Positions 1-10,069 of a stretch of DNA of 44,622 nucleotides are shown here, in pieces (positions within the stretch are counted from its first letter, which is position 1; each line of letters starts with the position of its first letter). Made by a program: the position numbers and the translations under genes. The stretch is from Bacteroidales bacterium (GTDB taxonomy: Bacteria > Bacteroidota > Bacteroidia > Bacteroidales > P3). The stretch is taken from assembly GCA_017477025.1 (NCBI GenBank), contig JAFUYA010000011.1:1-44622 (forward strand), in the 5' to 3' direction. The notes under the pieces are model-generated. The model was not told where the DNA came from, made no database searches, and saw only the letters and a list, made by a program, of their open reading frames with translations.

Positions 1-9
1 CACTTTTAT

Positions 10-39
10 GAAGAAATCACACTGATTTTTTCGTCAGTG
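10..39. repeat. Hairpin near the window edge, possible member of the intergenic repeat family
   Basis: The sequence AGAAATCACACTGATTTTTT starting near position 13 resembles the right half of the better repeat copies at 36.3 and 42.5 kb (AAATCAC..AC followed by a T run). CACTGA (20-25) pairs with TCAGTG (34-39) around an 8-base loop. It lies downstream of the giant adhesin gene. The copy is short and at the edge of the window, so membership in the family is only suggested. Confidence 0.3.
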
Positions 40-63
40 AATATGAATAGGTTAGCAATAAAT

Positions 64-97
64 AAAAAAGGACGGTAACTTTATTGTTACCGTCCTT
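64..97 (-). terminator. Rho-independent terminator of the giant adhesin gene
   Basis: A perfect 12-bp stem (AAGGACGGTAAC at 68-79 with GTTACCGTCCTT at 86-97) closes a 6-base loop. Read on the minus strand it is followed by a run of U. It begins about 20 bases after the stop codon of the adhesin gene, the expected place for its terminator. Confidence 0.9.
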
Positions 98-116
98 GAA
101 TGTTTAGAATTTCAGA

Positions 117-3100
117 TTATTTCTTTATCAATTTCTGAGTTCTTGTCATCGTTCCGCTTACTACTCTTACGTAATAAACTCCTGAAGCCAAGTTTTCAGT
201 GTTGATTGTCATAGTTTGCTGACCTTGTGCAAGAGTCTGAACGGAGATTGTACGGCCGTTGATGTCAGTTAAGATAACCTGTGCATCAGAAGTCATACCT
301 TCCAATCTCAATGTTGCGTTATCAACAGTCGGGTTAGGATAGATTGCAATTACTACGCTGTTTTCAACATCAAGTAATGAAGCTTTCTTTGTAGTAAATG
401 TCTTAACTGCTCCCGTGAATTCACCGTCTTCGGTTACTGCGAATGCTTGATATTCATAAACTGTCTCAAATTTCAAGTTCTCTATCTTAGCTCTCATAGT
501 ACCGTTTTCGATTGCAACTTCGATTTCAGTCCAAGCGTTCGTACCGTTTTCTCTGTAACGGAATCCGGATTTGGTTATATCCTTCGTACCCTTGGTTACT
601 GTTGCAGTTACATTAGCAAACGTTGTATCAGCTGTTGCGTTACCCGTTACTACGGTAGGATCTACTATCTGAACAACTTTCTTCAAAGTAGTAAATTCTT
701 TTTCTTCACCCTTGATAACGGTATCGTTACCGATTTTTGCATAAGCATAAACAACATATTCTGTCGTGTCAGCCAAATCATTTGCAAAAGCAGTCATTGT
801 TTCGCCGTTCAAAGTACCCAAAACTTCATTTTCAGCAGTTTCGCCCTTAACTCTGTAAGCAAATCCTTGTTCGGTAACAGTAACATTACCTTGTTTTACC
901 AAACCGTTGAACGTTGCACTGGTTTCAGTAATATTCATTACATCCAATGTAGTAACGGTAGGATAAATCTTAGGACCTTCTTTCGTTGTCAAAGTCTTAA
1001 CATCGCCGTAATAAGTTACAAGGTTGTCAGAAGCAGCAGTGCCTGTTCTTACAAATGCATAGTAAGTATAATCCGTTGCAGGCTTCAAGTTAAGGGCAAT
1101 ACCCGTGAATTCATTTTCATCAAATGAGTTGGCACCTACATTAACTGTATCGGTGTTACCCGTTTGTACAATCATAAATCCACGTTCGGTTATAGCCTTG
1201 TTACCCATAACGGTTATCTGTCCCTTCAAGGTTACCTTTACTGAATCAATATCATCATCGGCTGCATCAACTGTTACAACAGTGTAAGGAGTTGCTGCAC
1301 TTTCCATAGTCTTGAAGGTCTTGTTATCACCTTTAACCCAGTAAGTAGCCGTCTTTGCCCAAGCATAATACATATAAGTAGTAGATTCTTTCAAATCCGT
1401 TAAACTTACAGATATTGTTGCCGTGCCGTCTGCATTAACGCTTACAGAGTCTGACTTATTAGCTTTTGACCAATAAACAAATCCTTGTTCGTCTATTGTT
1501 TCGCTATTTACAGTAACTGTTCCGTTAAGAGTTGCAGAAGTAATATCAACATTTGTTGCTTCATTTGTCTGAACAACAGGAGCGACAATGTCAGCAAAAG
1601 CAGGAGCAGTAGTGAATTTCAACTGTTCGCCGTATTCAGTATAAGAAGCTGTTTTTGCAAATGCTCTATATACGTAAGCAGTGTTGGACTGCAATCCGCT
1701 CAACGCACCGCTGATAAGCGTATCATCAGTAACGGTTACTGCCGTAAATTGAGTGAATGTTGCATCACCTTCTTTCTTGTATTCAAAGCCTTGTTCAGTT
1801 ACAGTTTCATCTCCCATAACAACTTTACCGTTAACCGTTGCAGTGTTGCTGTCTGCATCCGTGATTTCGTTTGCAGCCAATGTAACTACTGTAGGTTTAA
1901 CAGGATCGGCAGTCTTGAAAGACTCCCATGATGCAGCACGGAATGTTGCATTTTCAGTTGTTGCGAATGTTCTGAATTTGTAAGTAGTCTTCGGTGTCAA
2001 ATCGAATACCTCATAAGAAGGATTACCGCTTACTTCCAAAGTATAAGTTACCGTATCGTTAGCAGCTTGGATGAATTCAAATCCTACGGAAGTGAATGTT
2101 TCATCATTTGCAACTACGGAACCTCTCAATGTAGCACTCGTAGATTTAACTCCGGCAGTACCGTTGATAGCAACGTTTTCAACAACAGGAGCAACATAAG
2201 TCTTCTTTGTCTTAACCGCCATCTCGGTCCATTCGGATTGATTGTACTTACATATACTTCTTACAAATACTTTGTAGTCAGTGTTGTTTTTCAATGTAGT
2301 ATAGCTGTTTACTCTTGTAAATACGTATTCGTGAGTAGGAGCTTTAACGGTAGTTACCTTTTCATTCAACAATGTTGCAATATGTTCCTGTACCGTCTCT
2401 TTATCAGTAATGATTACCTCAAACAACGAATCTGACTGGGAATCTGCAACCCATGAAATCTTAACCGATGTTTCTCCGACTTCTACAGTATCCAAAGAAA
2501 CGATTGTAGGACATGCTGGAAGTTCTCCGTCTGTCATGAATTTCAATTCATTCCATGCTGAAACCTTACCGTTTTCCGTCGTATCGTATCTTACAATTTC
2601 AGTAGAATCGGAGTTATATACGGCCTTAACATCATAGCAATAAGTACGTACATACGCAGTGTATTCCGTTCCCGGTGCCAAATTGTTGAATGTTGCCGTT
2701 GTATCAGCAGTCTTGGTCGGTTTACCGTTTAGATTAATCTTATAATCCCAATGTTTGTAATCACCTTTCGTCCAAACAATTGTAGCAGAAGTTTCATTAG
2801 GTGAAACCTGTCTGTCTGTTCCGTCGGAAAGTGTGGTTGTAGTTGCGTCCTTAACATTTATTTCTGTTGTATTGTCGCAAGTTTCTTCAAAATCTTCCGG
2901 ATTCTGTACAAACATACGGAAGTTGTCAAAATACCAAGAAGTCATTGAGTCATAAGTAAAGTTTTCGTATTGTAGGATTATGGCTTTATCCACTCCCTTG
3001 TTGATAACGTTGTTCAAAGGAATTTCAAAATATCCGTAATTGAATATATCCTGGTCACCGTTTGATGTTGTCGGTATTTGAGGAGTTGAAGTGTGTCCCA

Positions 3101-6100
3101 AACCTACCATCAAAGGTTCCCAAGTAGTAGAATCGTAAATATCAGTAGCAAGATAAATATCTAATGTTCCTGTCGAACCGGACTTACAAGCATAGAATGA
3201 GAATACCATGTTATCTGTATTGGATGCAAAATAAGGAGTGGCTACCGTATTTTGTCTTCCTCTGAACTCCATGGATGTTGCGTCAAACTCATAACCTGTG
3301 TTAGCAAATGTAATGATTGAAGGGAAGTGAGCATAAGCTCCTGTTTCCTCGACATTGTATGATTCTTTCAATCTTGTCCAACACAACGGGAATGAACGGT
3401 TGATAGGATATTTTGCAACATCGAATCCTTCACTCCAACCGGTTTCTTCCTGAGGAGCACATTCTGTAGCAGCCTGTAGGTAAGATATAACGGATTCGTT
3501 ACCGTTTGCACAAACAGCAGCGACCTTGATGTCATAGATTGTACCCATCAACAATTCACCCTCTTCACCTGAACCCAAAGCATATGAATTGGTATCAACG
3601 TGAGCAACTGCAAACGTATCCAATACATAATCTTTAGGTCTGTAGTAGATATTCCATGAATCAACGTCCAAATTTTCATCATTCCAATCAAGTTGAATTG
3701 TTGTGTATTGAGGTTTGCCTTCATTACGCAAATCAGTTACAACCTTAGCACAAGAAGAACCTACTATCTTGATATTGTCAACAGCCGGTGCAGGAAGAAC
3801 TCCCTGAGATCCGTTGTTATACCATCTGAAGACAAGCTTCTTGTTCTTGTTAGTAACATTTTTCAACAATACTGATGCGTGAGTCCAGTCATTAACACCG
3901 AATTGTAACGGCATCAATCTATTATCTACTGCACTTGAAGAAGAATACAAGTTGGAAACGTCGTAGTTAGCATCAACCAAATAAACTGCAAAGAATGCTG
4001 CAGTCAAACGTCCGCCTGCCATGTAATCGAATTCCAAATTGTATTCGGCATCATCTCCGAACTGAATATTCATTACAGCAAATCTGTTGGAGTTGGATGT
4101 TCTGGTATATCCCTGAGTAATACCTCCGTCATTGGATACATACAATGAATGTGCGGTTTCTTTACCTTCTTCATATCCTGTACCGTCACCTATGTACCAT
4201 TGGTTTACTCCGCTGCCTGAATATTCAAATACACCGTTGTCTTCAGGTGTTTCGAAATCCAAATAGAACGGGAATGTATTAACTGTCTTACCCAATGTAG
4301 TAAATTCGGTAGATTTTGAATTGTTGGAAGTTTCCAAACCACAGTCTGCACTTACCCATGCTCTGTATTTAGAACCTGCAAACAAATCTGATATAGTATA
4401 TGAAACCGTACTTCCTGTTACGGTTACATCGCCTTGAAGAGATGATACTGTAACTGTCTGTTCGTCACCGTTAGGAATCAACTGATAATGTAAAGTCCAT
4501 TCATCTGCAGATCCGTTTTCTTTCCAAGAAACAACGGCAGAATGATCAGTAACAGAACTGTAATTCATATCAGTAGGCTGAGCACAATCGAATCCTGCAA
4601 TCTTGAAATTGTTTATTGCACCAGGATCTGAAGAAGCATAGCCATAAGGGTTGTTCCAATAAAGAACCAATTGATAAGTTTTGCCTGCCACTCCGTGTAA
4701 AGGTTCTGAAACAACAGTCTGCCAAGTGTTGGAAGAAGATACGTTTGCTATAACATCTCCCTTAGGAGTTCCGTTTGTAGGTACCGGTTCAGAAGAAGGA
4801 GAAAGATATACTGCAAGTGATGAATAGTTAGGTATATTTCCTTTCCAATCAAATGAAACAGTATATTCAGTCTTGTTACCGAACTGAACAGGAATTACAG
4901 CATAAGCGTTTCCGCCTGCAGAACCGTAGATGTTGTCGTCATTTTGTGCAATGAACATAACTTGGTCATCTTCGGAGAAACCGTCAACAGCAATAGTGTC
5001 ATCACCGCTTACTTTCATAGGAGTGCCGATAGCCCAACGGTCAGAACTGCTGTTGGTTCTGTCAAATGCAGAAGAATTTTCAGAATCGAAATCAACGATA
5101 TAAGGATCGTTGGATTCAGAAATAACGACAATACTGTTCAATGTTCTGAATGTGAATTCTCCGGAAGTTGTTTCGCCGTCTTCACCGCAAAGGGCAGTAA
5201 CAGTTACAACATATTCCGTTACAGGGCTTAAACCGTTTATCGTGCATTCAGGTTGTCCGTTTACACTTATTGAAGTCCAAGCACCCTCATTGTCCTTTTC
5301 TGATTTAAGAGCATAACTTACTGTCCAAGAATCCGTGCTTCCTTTTTCCGTCCAAGAAATGATAGCATTGGTATCATTGCATGATGCAGCTAAATTAGCA
5401 GGTTCAGGACAAGCATTGTTGATTATTTCTATATCGTCAAGATATACTCCGTAACCGTCACGTGCCACTGCTTCAAAGCATAATTGGTATGTAGCGGAAG
5501 GATTGATCAATGCCATCTCGTTAGTAGTCCATTCATCAACTTGTGAATGAGTTTCCAATAATGTCCATTCGTCTGCTAATGATGCTCTGTAATAAACAAG
5601 TAAATCATCATTGTAATCATTCCAGTTACGAGCCCGGTATCTGTATCTCAAGAAAGGAGCCTTTATTCCCGTAATGTCGAAGATAGGAGAATAAATTCTT
5701 GTCTTTCCGACATTATAAGACTTATATAAATAACCGGATTGTAAAGTCCAATCATTGCTTCCCTCCAAAACTTCAGTAGTCCAACAACCGATAACGTTTC
5801 CGTTTTTAGACAAACCGCTGAAATCTTCCTTATAAGGATAAGATACGATTGTTCCGCATGCAGTTTTGAAAGTAACTGTATAAGAAGGATCACTTTCTTC
5901 ATCACCGCAAACAACGGTAACATATACGTCGTATCTGGTGTCGCCTTCCAAACCGGAAAGTTCATTGCCCGTAATAGATGTTACATCCAAAACCGTAGGT
6001 TCATCTGAAGAACCGTTTTTCTTGTAATATATTTTCCAAGCAGAGTGTGATTCATCGTTATCAACGAAAGAAACCTTAGCAGTATTTTCTGCTATTTCGG

Positions 6101-9080
6101 TTACGCTTACAGAACCTTTGTCGATAGCATCACATGAACCTCTTACCGTCAAACGCATATCATCGAAGTACCATGAAGTACCTGAAGCAGCTGAAGTGTA
6201 TCTGAAAGCAATGTTGGTTGCATCTTCAGGCCAATTTACCAAAGAAACTTCTCCTTCTGCCCAGTTGTTCTGGCTTGTTCCTGTTCCGTTAGGTTTTGCC
6301 AAAGTGGAAATAGCAACAAATGTGCTTTCATCGTTAGGATTGCTCATAGAACCAACCTCTACAGTGCCTGAATTATTGTTGTTACATCTGTACATGAACA
6401 CCAATTTCAAAGCAGAGTAGTCAATATCTTCAAATGAAGGAAGAGCAATTACAAGATCGCCGCCCTTGAATTCCATTGCTGCATTGCCGGAGAATACAAC
6501 ATAAGGATTCTGACCGGTCAATACGTTAGGGAAGTATTTAGTAACTTGCTGATAAGGGTAAGAACTGTAGTCATACTCAGTAACTATTGCCTGTTTTGCA
6601 GTTGTCCAGCAAGCCAAAGCATCGTTACCGTCTTCAAAGTCTTCTGTCCAAGAACCGGTGAAAGGTATAGCAGCACAAGCCGTACGTACTGTGATGGTAT
6701 TGCTTTCTGCAGTTTCTTCTCCGTTGCAGTTGGCAGTAACTTTTATCATATAAGAAGTATTAGGTGTCAAATCTGAAATAGTTGCAGTTGCACCGTCTTC
6801 GGAATAAGATATTGTTTGGTCTGCTTCTCCCCATTCACTTGCGGATTTTGTTTTTACATAAACATTCCAACTATCTACTATTCCTGATTGTTCCCATTTA
6901 ACGGTAAGACTTTCAGTTTCGGCAGAAACTAAAGAAAGGTCGTTAGGAGCAGCACAATCAGCACCTACGATTTTGAAATTATCAACAGCAGGGAATGAAC
7001 AGTTGCTGTAGCAATCTTGATAGGCGTCATCTTCGTACCAGAATACTATTTTGTAAGATTTTCCCTGAACTCCGTTTTCACCTTTAGGCAAGGTATATGT
7101 GAAACTTGTCCAATCGGATTTTCCTTGTCCTCTCAACAATTCTACTCCGTTAGGTCTGGAAGAACCTATTTCAGTAGCACCGTCGCAAAGTAATACTGTC
7201 AATCTTTCGTCATAAGTAGAGTAAGTACCTGCATTGATTTTGTAGTCGAAAGAAAGGGTGTATTCTGATTTATCGCCGAATTTCACCAACAAATCTGCAG
7301 CTGCCCAACTTCCGCTTGTGTAGGAATACTCATCGTTTGAGTTAGCAAGATACATTGATTTGCCGCTTTGTGCCGTTTGGTCGCCTATTGTGAAATGGAA
7401 ACCGTTGTTTGCATTGCTGAAAACGAATTTGTTTGCATCCTCATCCTCATCAAAGGTGATGGTTAATTCATCCTCAACCTCAATAGCAACAGCCGTAGTT
7501 TTGAAGTTAAGGATATTGGACAATTCTGCTGCTTCAGGATTGTTACATTCTCTTGTAACGTATGCATTGTAAGCAGTGTTTGCTTCCAAACCAGGAATTG
7601 TATATTCCGTTTCCGTTAAATTAACTGCAGTGTATTCATCATCGGCAGCGTTCTTCCAATAAAGAACCCATGAAGACTGATCTTCATCATCCGTAAAGGA
7701 TAATGTTGCAGAGTTATCATCGGAAGTTTTGCATATAAGCGTACCTGCGATTTTAGGACATTCAGGTTGAAGAGTCAATGTAAAGTCATCAACATAATAT
7801 GATGAAGAACTTGCACTGCCGAATTTAAGAGCAATGTACTGAGCTCCTGCTGCAGTTGAAGGAAAATCTACATTAACCTGAACAAAACCGGTAGCACCAC
7901 TGTGATTATAATAATAGTTGTTAGGTATTTCTGCAACCTGAACAAAACTGTCTTTATCTGACAAGTCAGTAAGATAACCAACCTTTATTGTAGGTATGGA
8001 AGAAGAATTCTCTTTGTGCCAGAAAGAAAGACGCAAAGTAGTAATGTCTATATCTGATCTTAAAGCCGGTAAAACAACTAAACCTTCTCCCTGTTTGCTT
8101 TCCACAACACCTTGACCGCTGTGGCATGCAGGGGAATATCCTGTAAAGTACTGCGGATAACTATTGTTGTTAGTAAAGAAAGTATATTCATCCATACCGT
8201 CTTCAAGGTCATCATTCCAAGGAATGCTGGCAATACCAGAAGTAGCAGGGTTAGCAGGAGTTTTCCAAGTAACGGTATTGGAAGGTTCTCCTTCTTCATC
8301 TCCGCCACAATCAGTTTTAACGAATGCAGTGTAGTTTGTTTTCTCTGTCAAACCAGTCAAATCATAAGAAGTTTCAGTCAAGGAAACTTTTGTGTATTCG
8401 TTATCATTCTGTGATTTGTAGTAAAGGTTCCAAGCACTAGCTCCGCTTTCGTCAGTGAAAGAAAGAGTAACGCCGTCAAACGTTAAGTTTGAGGTTGCCA
8501 AAGTACCGGAAATACCCATACAAGAAGGCTGATCCATTACTTCCACGTCATCTACGTACCAAGAAATACTTGAACTTCCGTTGCTGTAACGCAAAGCTAT
8601 TCTTGCGTCATCAGGAGCACCCGTGAAATCCACAACAATTTTGGTCCAGAAAGCTTCTGTTATGCCTGAAAATGAATAATTGGAAGGATTATCCAAAACT
8701 TTAACGCTTACGAATGTTGAGGCATCCGAAACATCGGTAAGATAACCAACTTCACATGTTGCATACTCTCCGAAAGATCCAATTCTGGAATAGAATTGCA
8801 ATCTCAAACCGGACAAGTCTGCATTCATTGCAGGGAAAGCTAATACCCCTGTACCGCTACCTTTCAGTTCAATACATCTCTGCCCTGAATGAACGGTCCA
8901 CTGGGAATAGTCTCCGCAAAGTTTAGGGGCACCTCCGTCCAATCCACTGACAACAGTGAATTTTCCAAAGTCAGAACTGCCACCTTCCAAGTCATTTGTC
9001 CAAGGAATACTCTCTTGGGCAAAGATACCGGCAACTGCGAATAAGCATGCTGCCAGCAAAAGACTCAATCGTTTTTTCAT
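117..9080 (-). CDS. Giant multidomain T9SS-secreted surface protein (adhesin-like)
   Basis: This 2987-residue protein starts with a clear signal peptide (MKKRLSLLLAACLFAVAGIFAQ). After it come about eight jelly-roll modules of 150-180 residues, resembling the cleaved-adhesin/MAM-like domains of Porphyromonas surface proteins. They open with motifs such as IPWxxDLE or FxxDFE and end with WYVDD or AVDNxKIVG. Fibronectin type III-like domains (CxxxxxL.., then NTxxxKT) alternate with them. From about residue 2280 there are six related repeats of about 95 residues with the pattern TSATLNG..V..E.GF.Y. The last 80 residues are a type A T9SS sorting domain (YPNPT, LTDINGR, GVYYVRV, KLIKK). The family is exported to the surface or outside; the ligand cannot be read from sequence. 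A TAACTTTG promoter lies upstream and a strong hairpin follows the stop, so it is probably monocistronic. No frameshift breaks the frame. Confidence 0.93.
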   Translation of the reverse strand: MKKRLSLLLAACLFAVAGIFAQESIPWTNDLEGGSSDFGKFTVVSGLDGGAPKLCGDYSQWTVHSGQRCIELKGSGTGVLAFPAMNADLSGLRLQFYSRIGSFGEYATCEVGYLTDVSDASTFVSVKVLDNPSNYSFSGITEAFWTKIVVDFTGAPDDARIALRYSNGSSSISWYVDDVEVMDQPSCMGISGTLATSNLTFDGVTLSFTDESGASAWNLYYKSQNDNEYTKVSLTETSYDLTGLTEKTNYTAFVKTDCGGDEEGEPSNTVTWKTPANPATSGIASIPWNDDLEDGMDEYTFFTNNNSYPQYFTGYSPACHSGQGVVESKQGEGLVVLPALRSDIDITTLRLSFWHKENSSSIPTIKVGYLTDLSDKDSFVQVAEIPNNYYYNHSGATGFVQVNVDFPSTAAGAQYIALKFGSASSSSYYVDDFTLTLQPECPKIAGTLICKTSDDNSATLSFTDDEDQSSWVLYWKNAADDEYTAVNLTETEYTIPGLEANTAYNAYVTRECNNPEAAELSNILNFKTTAVAIEVEDELTITFDEDEDANKFVFSNANNGFHFTIGDQTAQSGKSMYLANSNDEYSYTSGSWAAADLLVKFGDKSEYTLSFDYKINAGTYSTYDERLTVLLCDGATEIGSSRPNGVELLRGQGKSDWTSFTYTLPKGENGVQGKSYKIVFWYEDDAYQDCYSNCSFPAVDNFKIVGADCAAPNDLSLVSAETESLTVKWEQSGIVDSWNVYVKTKSASEWGEADQTISYSEDGATATISDLTPNTSYMIKVTANCNGEETAESNTITVRTACAAIPFTGSWTEDFEDGNDALACWTTAKQAIVTEYDYSSYPYQQVTKYFPNVLTGQNPYVVFSGNAAMEFKGGDLVIALPSFEDIDYSALKLVFMYRCNNNNSGTVEVGSMSNPNDESTFVAISTLAKPNGTGTSQNNWAEGEVSLVNWPEDATNIAFRYTSAASGTSWYFDDMRLTVRGSCDAIDKGSVSVTEIAENTAKVSFVDNDESHSAWKIYYKKNGSSDEPTVLDVTSITGNELSGLEGDTRYDVYVTVVCGDEESDPSYTVTFKTACGTIVSYPYKEDFSGLSKNGNVIGCWTTEVLEGSNDWTLQSGYLYKSYNVGKTRIYSPIFDITGIKAPFLRYRYRARNWNDYNDDLLVYYRASLADEWTLLETHSQVDEWTTNEMALINPSATYQLCFEAVARDGYGVYLDDIEIINNACPEPANLAASCNDTNAIISWTEKGSTDSWTVSYALKSEKDNEGAWTSISVNGQPECTINGLSPVTEYVVTVTALCGEDGETTSGEFTFRTLNSIVVISESNDPYIVDFDSENSSAFDRTNSSSDRWAIGTPMKVSGDDTIAVDGFSEDDQVMFIAQNDDNIYGSAGGNAYAVIPVQFGNKTEYTVSFDWKGNIPNYSSLAVYLSPSSEPVPTNGTPKGDVIANVSSSNTWQTVVSEPLHGVAGKTYQLVLYWNNPYGYASSDPGAINNFKIAGFDCAQPTDMNYSSVTDHSAVVSWKENGSADEWTLHYQLIPNGDEQTVTVSSLQGDVTVTGSTVSYTISDLFAGSKYRAWVSADCGLETSNNSKSTEFTTLGKTVNTFPFYLDFETPEDNGVFEYSGSGVNQWYIGDGTGYEEGKETAHSLYVSNDGGITQGYTRTSNSNRFAVMNIQFGDDAEYNLEFDYMAGGRLTAAFFAVYLVDANYDVSNLYSSSSAVDNRLMPLQFGVNDWTHASVLLKNVTNKNKKLVFRWYNNGSQGVLPAPAVDNIKIVGSSCAKVVTDLRNEGKPQYTTIQLDWNDENLDVDSWNIYYRPKDYVLDTFAVAHVDTNSYALGSGEEGELLMGTIYDIKVAAVCANGNESVISYLQAATECAPQEETGWSEGFDVAKYPINRSFPLCWTRLKESYNVEETGAYAHFPSIITFANTGYEFDATSMEFRGRQNTVATPYFASNTDNMVFSFYACKSGSTGTLDIYLATDIYDSTTWEPLMVGLGHTSTPQIPTTSNGDQDIFNYGYFEIPLNNVINKGVDKAIILQYENFTYDSMTSWYFDNFRMFVQNPEDFEETCDNTTEINVKDATTTTLSDGTDRQVSPNETSATIVWTKGDYKHWDYKINLNGKPTKTADTTATFNNLAPGTEYTAYVRTYCYDVKAVYNSDSTEIVRYDTTENGKVSAWNELKFMTDGELPACPTIVSLDTVEVGETSVKISWVADSQSDSLFEVIITDKETVQEHIATLLNEKVTTVKAPTHEYVFTRVNSYTTLKNNTDYKVFVRSICKYNQSEWTEMAVKTKKTYVAPVVENVAINGTAGVKSTSATLRGSVVANDETFTSVGFEFIQAANDTVTYTLEVSGNPSYEVFDLTPKTTYKFRTFATTENATFRAASWESFKTADPVKPTVVTLAANEITDADSNTATVNGKVVMGDETVTEQGFEYKKEGDATFTQFTAVTVTDDTLISGALSGLQSNTAYVYRAFAKTASYTEYGEQLKFTTAPAFADIVAPVVQTNEATNVDITSATLNGTVTVNSETIDEQGFVYWSKANKSDSVSVNADGTATISVSLTDLKESTTYMYYAWAKTATYWVKGDNKTFKTMESAATPYTVVTVDAADDDIDSVKVTLKGQITVMGNKAITERGFMIVQTGNTDTVNVGANSFDENEFTGIALNLKPATDYTYYAFVRTGTAASDNLVTYYGDVKTLTTKEGPKIYPTVTTLDVMNITETSATFNGLVKQGNVTVTEQGFAYRVKGETAENEVLGTLNGETMTAFANDLADTTEYVVYAYAKIGNDTVIKGEEKEFTTLKKVVQIVDPTVVTGNATADTTFANVTATVTKGTKDITKSGFRYRENGTNAWTEIEVAIENGTMRAKIENLKFETVYEYQAFAVTEDGEFTGAVKTFTTKKASLLDVENSVVIAIYPNPTVDNATLRLEGMTSDAQVILTDINGRTISVQTLAQGQQTMTINTENLASGVYYVRVVSGTMTRTQKLIKK

Positions 9081-9161
9081 TTTGCTTTGAATTTTAGTTA
9101 AACATAAATTTAATTTATAATAATAAAATTAATTATTGGCAATAATTATCAAATAACCTGC

Positions 9162-9169
9162 CAAAGTTA
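9162..9169 (-). promoter_or_regulatory. Bacteroidota -7 promoter element for the giant adhesin
   Basis: Read on the minus strand the sequence is TAACTTTG, matching the TAnnTTTG consensus of the Bacteroidota primary sigma factor. It is about 80 bases before the start codon. A good TTTG -33 box at the usual 19-base distance is not evident. Confidence 0.6.
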
Positions 9170-9338
9170 CGAAAAAAAATTGATTTACGACTTGAAATAG
9201 AGAATAAAACCTGTATTTTTTTGACTGAAACGTCAAAAAGCGGGTATGAAACGTACTCAAAAGTGGTGATACGAATTTGTTTTCCGAAAGGCATATTTTT
9301 TACAAAAATGTATTTTCGGCAGAATTGGGAAATTTTGT

Positions 9339-9369
9339 TTTGTCATTAGTGCAAAATTATATATTTTTG
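9339..9369 (+). promoter_or_regulatory. Promoter of the thioredoxin-like/cyuA unit
   Basis: TTTG at 9339-9342 and TATTTTTG at 9362-9369 are separated by exactly 19 bases, an essentially ideal Bacteroidota promoter. Predicted transcription starts shortly after 9370, leaving a leader of about 80 bases before the thioredoxin-like gene. Confidence 0.75.
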
Positions 9370-9456
9370 CAACGTAATTTCCGAATATCTTGTTGATAAT
9401 GTGGATTCGGTATGATAATTGACAATGAAATTTAAAAGAAAAAAACATATAAAGTG

Positions 9457-10047
9457 ATGAAGAGAATACATTTAGTTTTAACCGTTATTTTTGCGGTATT
9501 CGTTTCCGCAAGTTGCAACGCTCAGGAAGGACAACCCTCTAAAGTAAAATGGATGAGCGTACAGGATGCAGTAAATCAAGGACAAAAAGACGGCAAGTCC
9601 GCTAAACTTATTTTCATTGACTGCTATACTTCGTGGTGCGGCTGGTGTAAGGTTTTGGACAGCAAGACTTTTTCCAACGATACCGTTGCTGCAATACTCA
9701 ATTATTATTATTACCCTTGCAAATTCGATGCAGAGGGTAAAGAAACGATAAAAATAGACGGACTTACCAACAATCCTTCAACCAAAAACGGAAGAGGTGC
9801 CACTCATGAATTGATGAAAGTTGTTTGGGAAGGGCAACGCGGTGGCGGATATCCTACAATGGCAATAAGACGAGGCAATTTTGCTCCGGTGGATTGCATA
9901 ATGGGTTACTTGGGACCTGAAGAATTGCAGCCGGCTTTGGTGTATTATGCGGAAAATTATTACAAACAGATGTCTTTTGAGAAATTTAAAGACAAGTATG
10001 TCAAAGAGTATCAAAAGGATGTATTGAAAAAAATCTTCAAAAACTAA
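9457..10047 (+). CDS. Thioredoxin-like lipoprotein
   Basis: The protein has about 196 residues. It opens with a lipoprotein signal (MKRIHLVLTVIFAVFVSASC, Cys as lipid site) and continues into a thioredoxin fold with the redox motif WCGWCK after the strand KLIFIDCYTS. This resembles DUF255/thioredoxin_7 family proteins of Bacteroidota. A later GGGYPTM segment supplies the cis-proline expected of the fold. It probably works in the periplasm as a thiol-disulfide reductant or isomerase attached to a membrane. I chose the ATG at 9457 over the GTG one codon earlier. The cysteine desulfidase gene starts 22 bases downstream, so the two are likely co-transcribed. The exact substrate is unknown. Confidence 0.85.
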   Translation: MKRIHLVLTVIFAVFVSASCNAQEGQPSKVKWMSVQDAVNQGQKDGKSAKLIFIDCYTSWCGWCKVLDSKTFSNDTVAAILNYYYYPCKFDAEGKETIKIDGLTNNPSTKNGRGATHELMKVVWEGQRGGGYPTMAIRRGNFAPVDCIMGYLGPEELQPALVYYAENYYKQMSFEKFKDKYVKEYQKDVLKKIFKN

Positions 10048-10069
10048 ATCAAAATTATTTATTCCTGAA

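Noticed and set aside
447-1127. Long plus-strand frame inside the giant adhesin
   Set aside because: It is cysteine- and serine-rich low-complexity translation of the antisense of the repeats; the minus-strand frame has signal peptide, domains and sorting signal.
117-9080. Repeats inside the adhesin gene as a possible CRISPR or satellite array
   Set aside because: The repeats are divergent protein domains of 95 to 180 residues, not short identical DNA repeats with spacers.
9257-9448. Minus-strand 63-codon frame between adhesin and thioredoxin genes
   Set aside because: It overlaps the well-formed promoter of the thioredoxin-like gene and shows no protein features.
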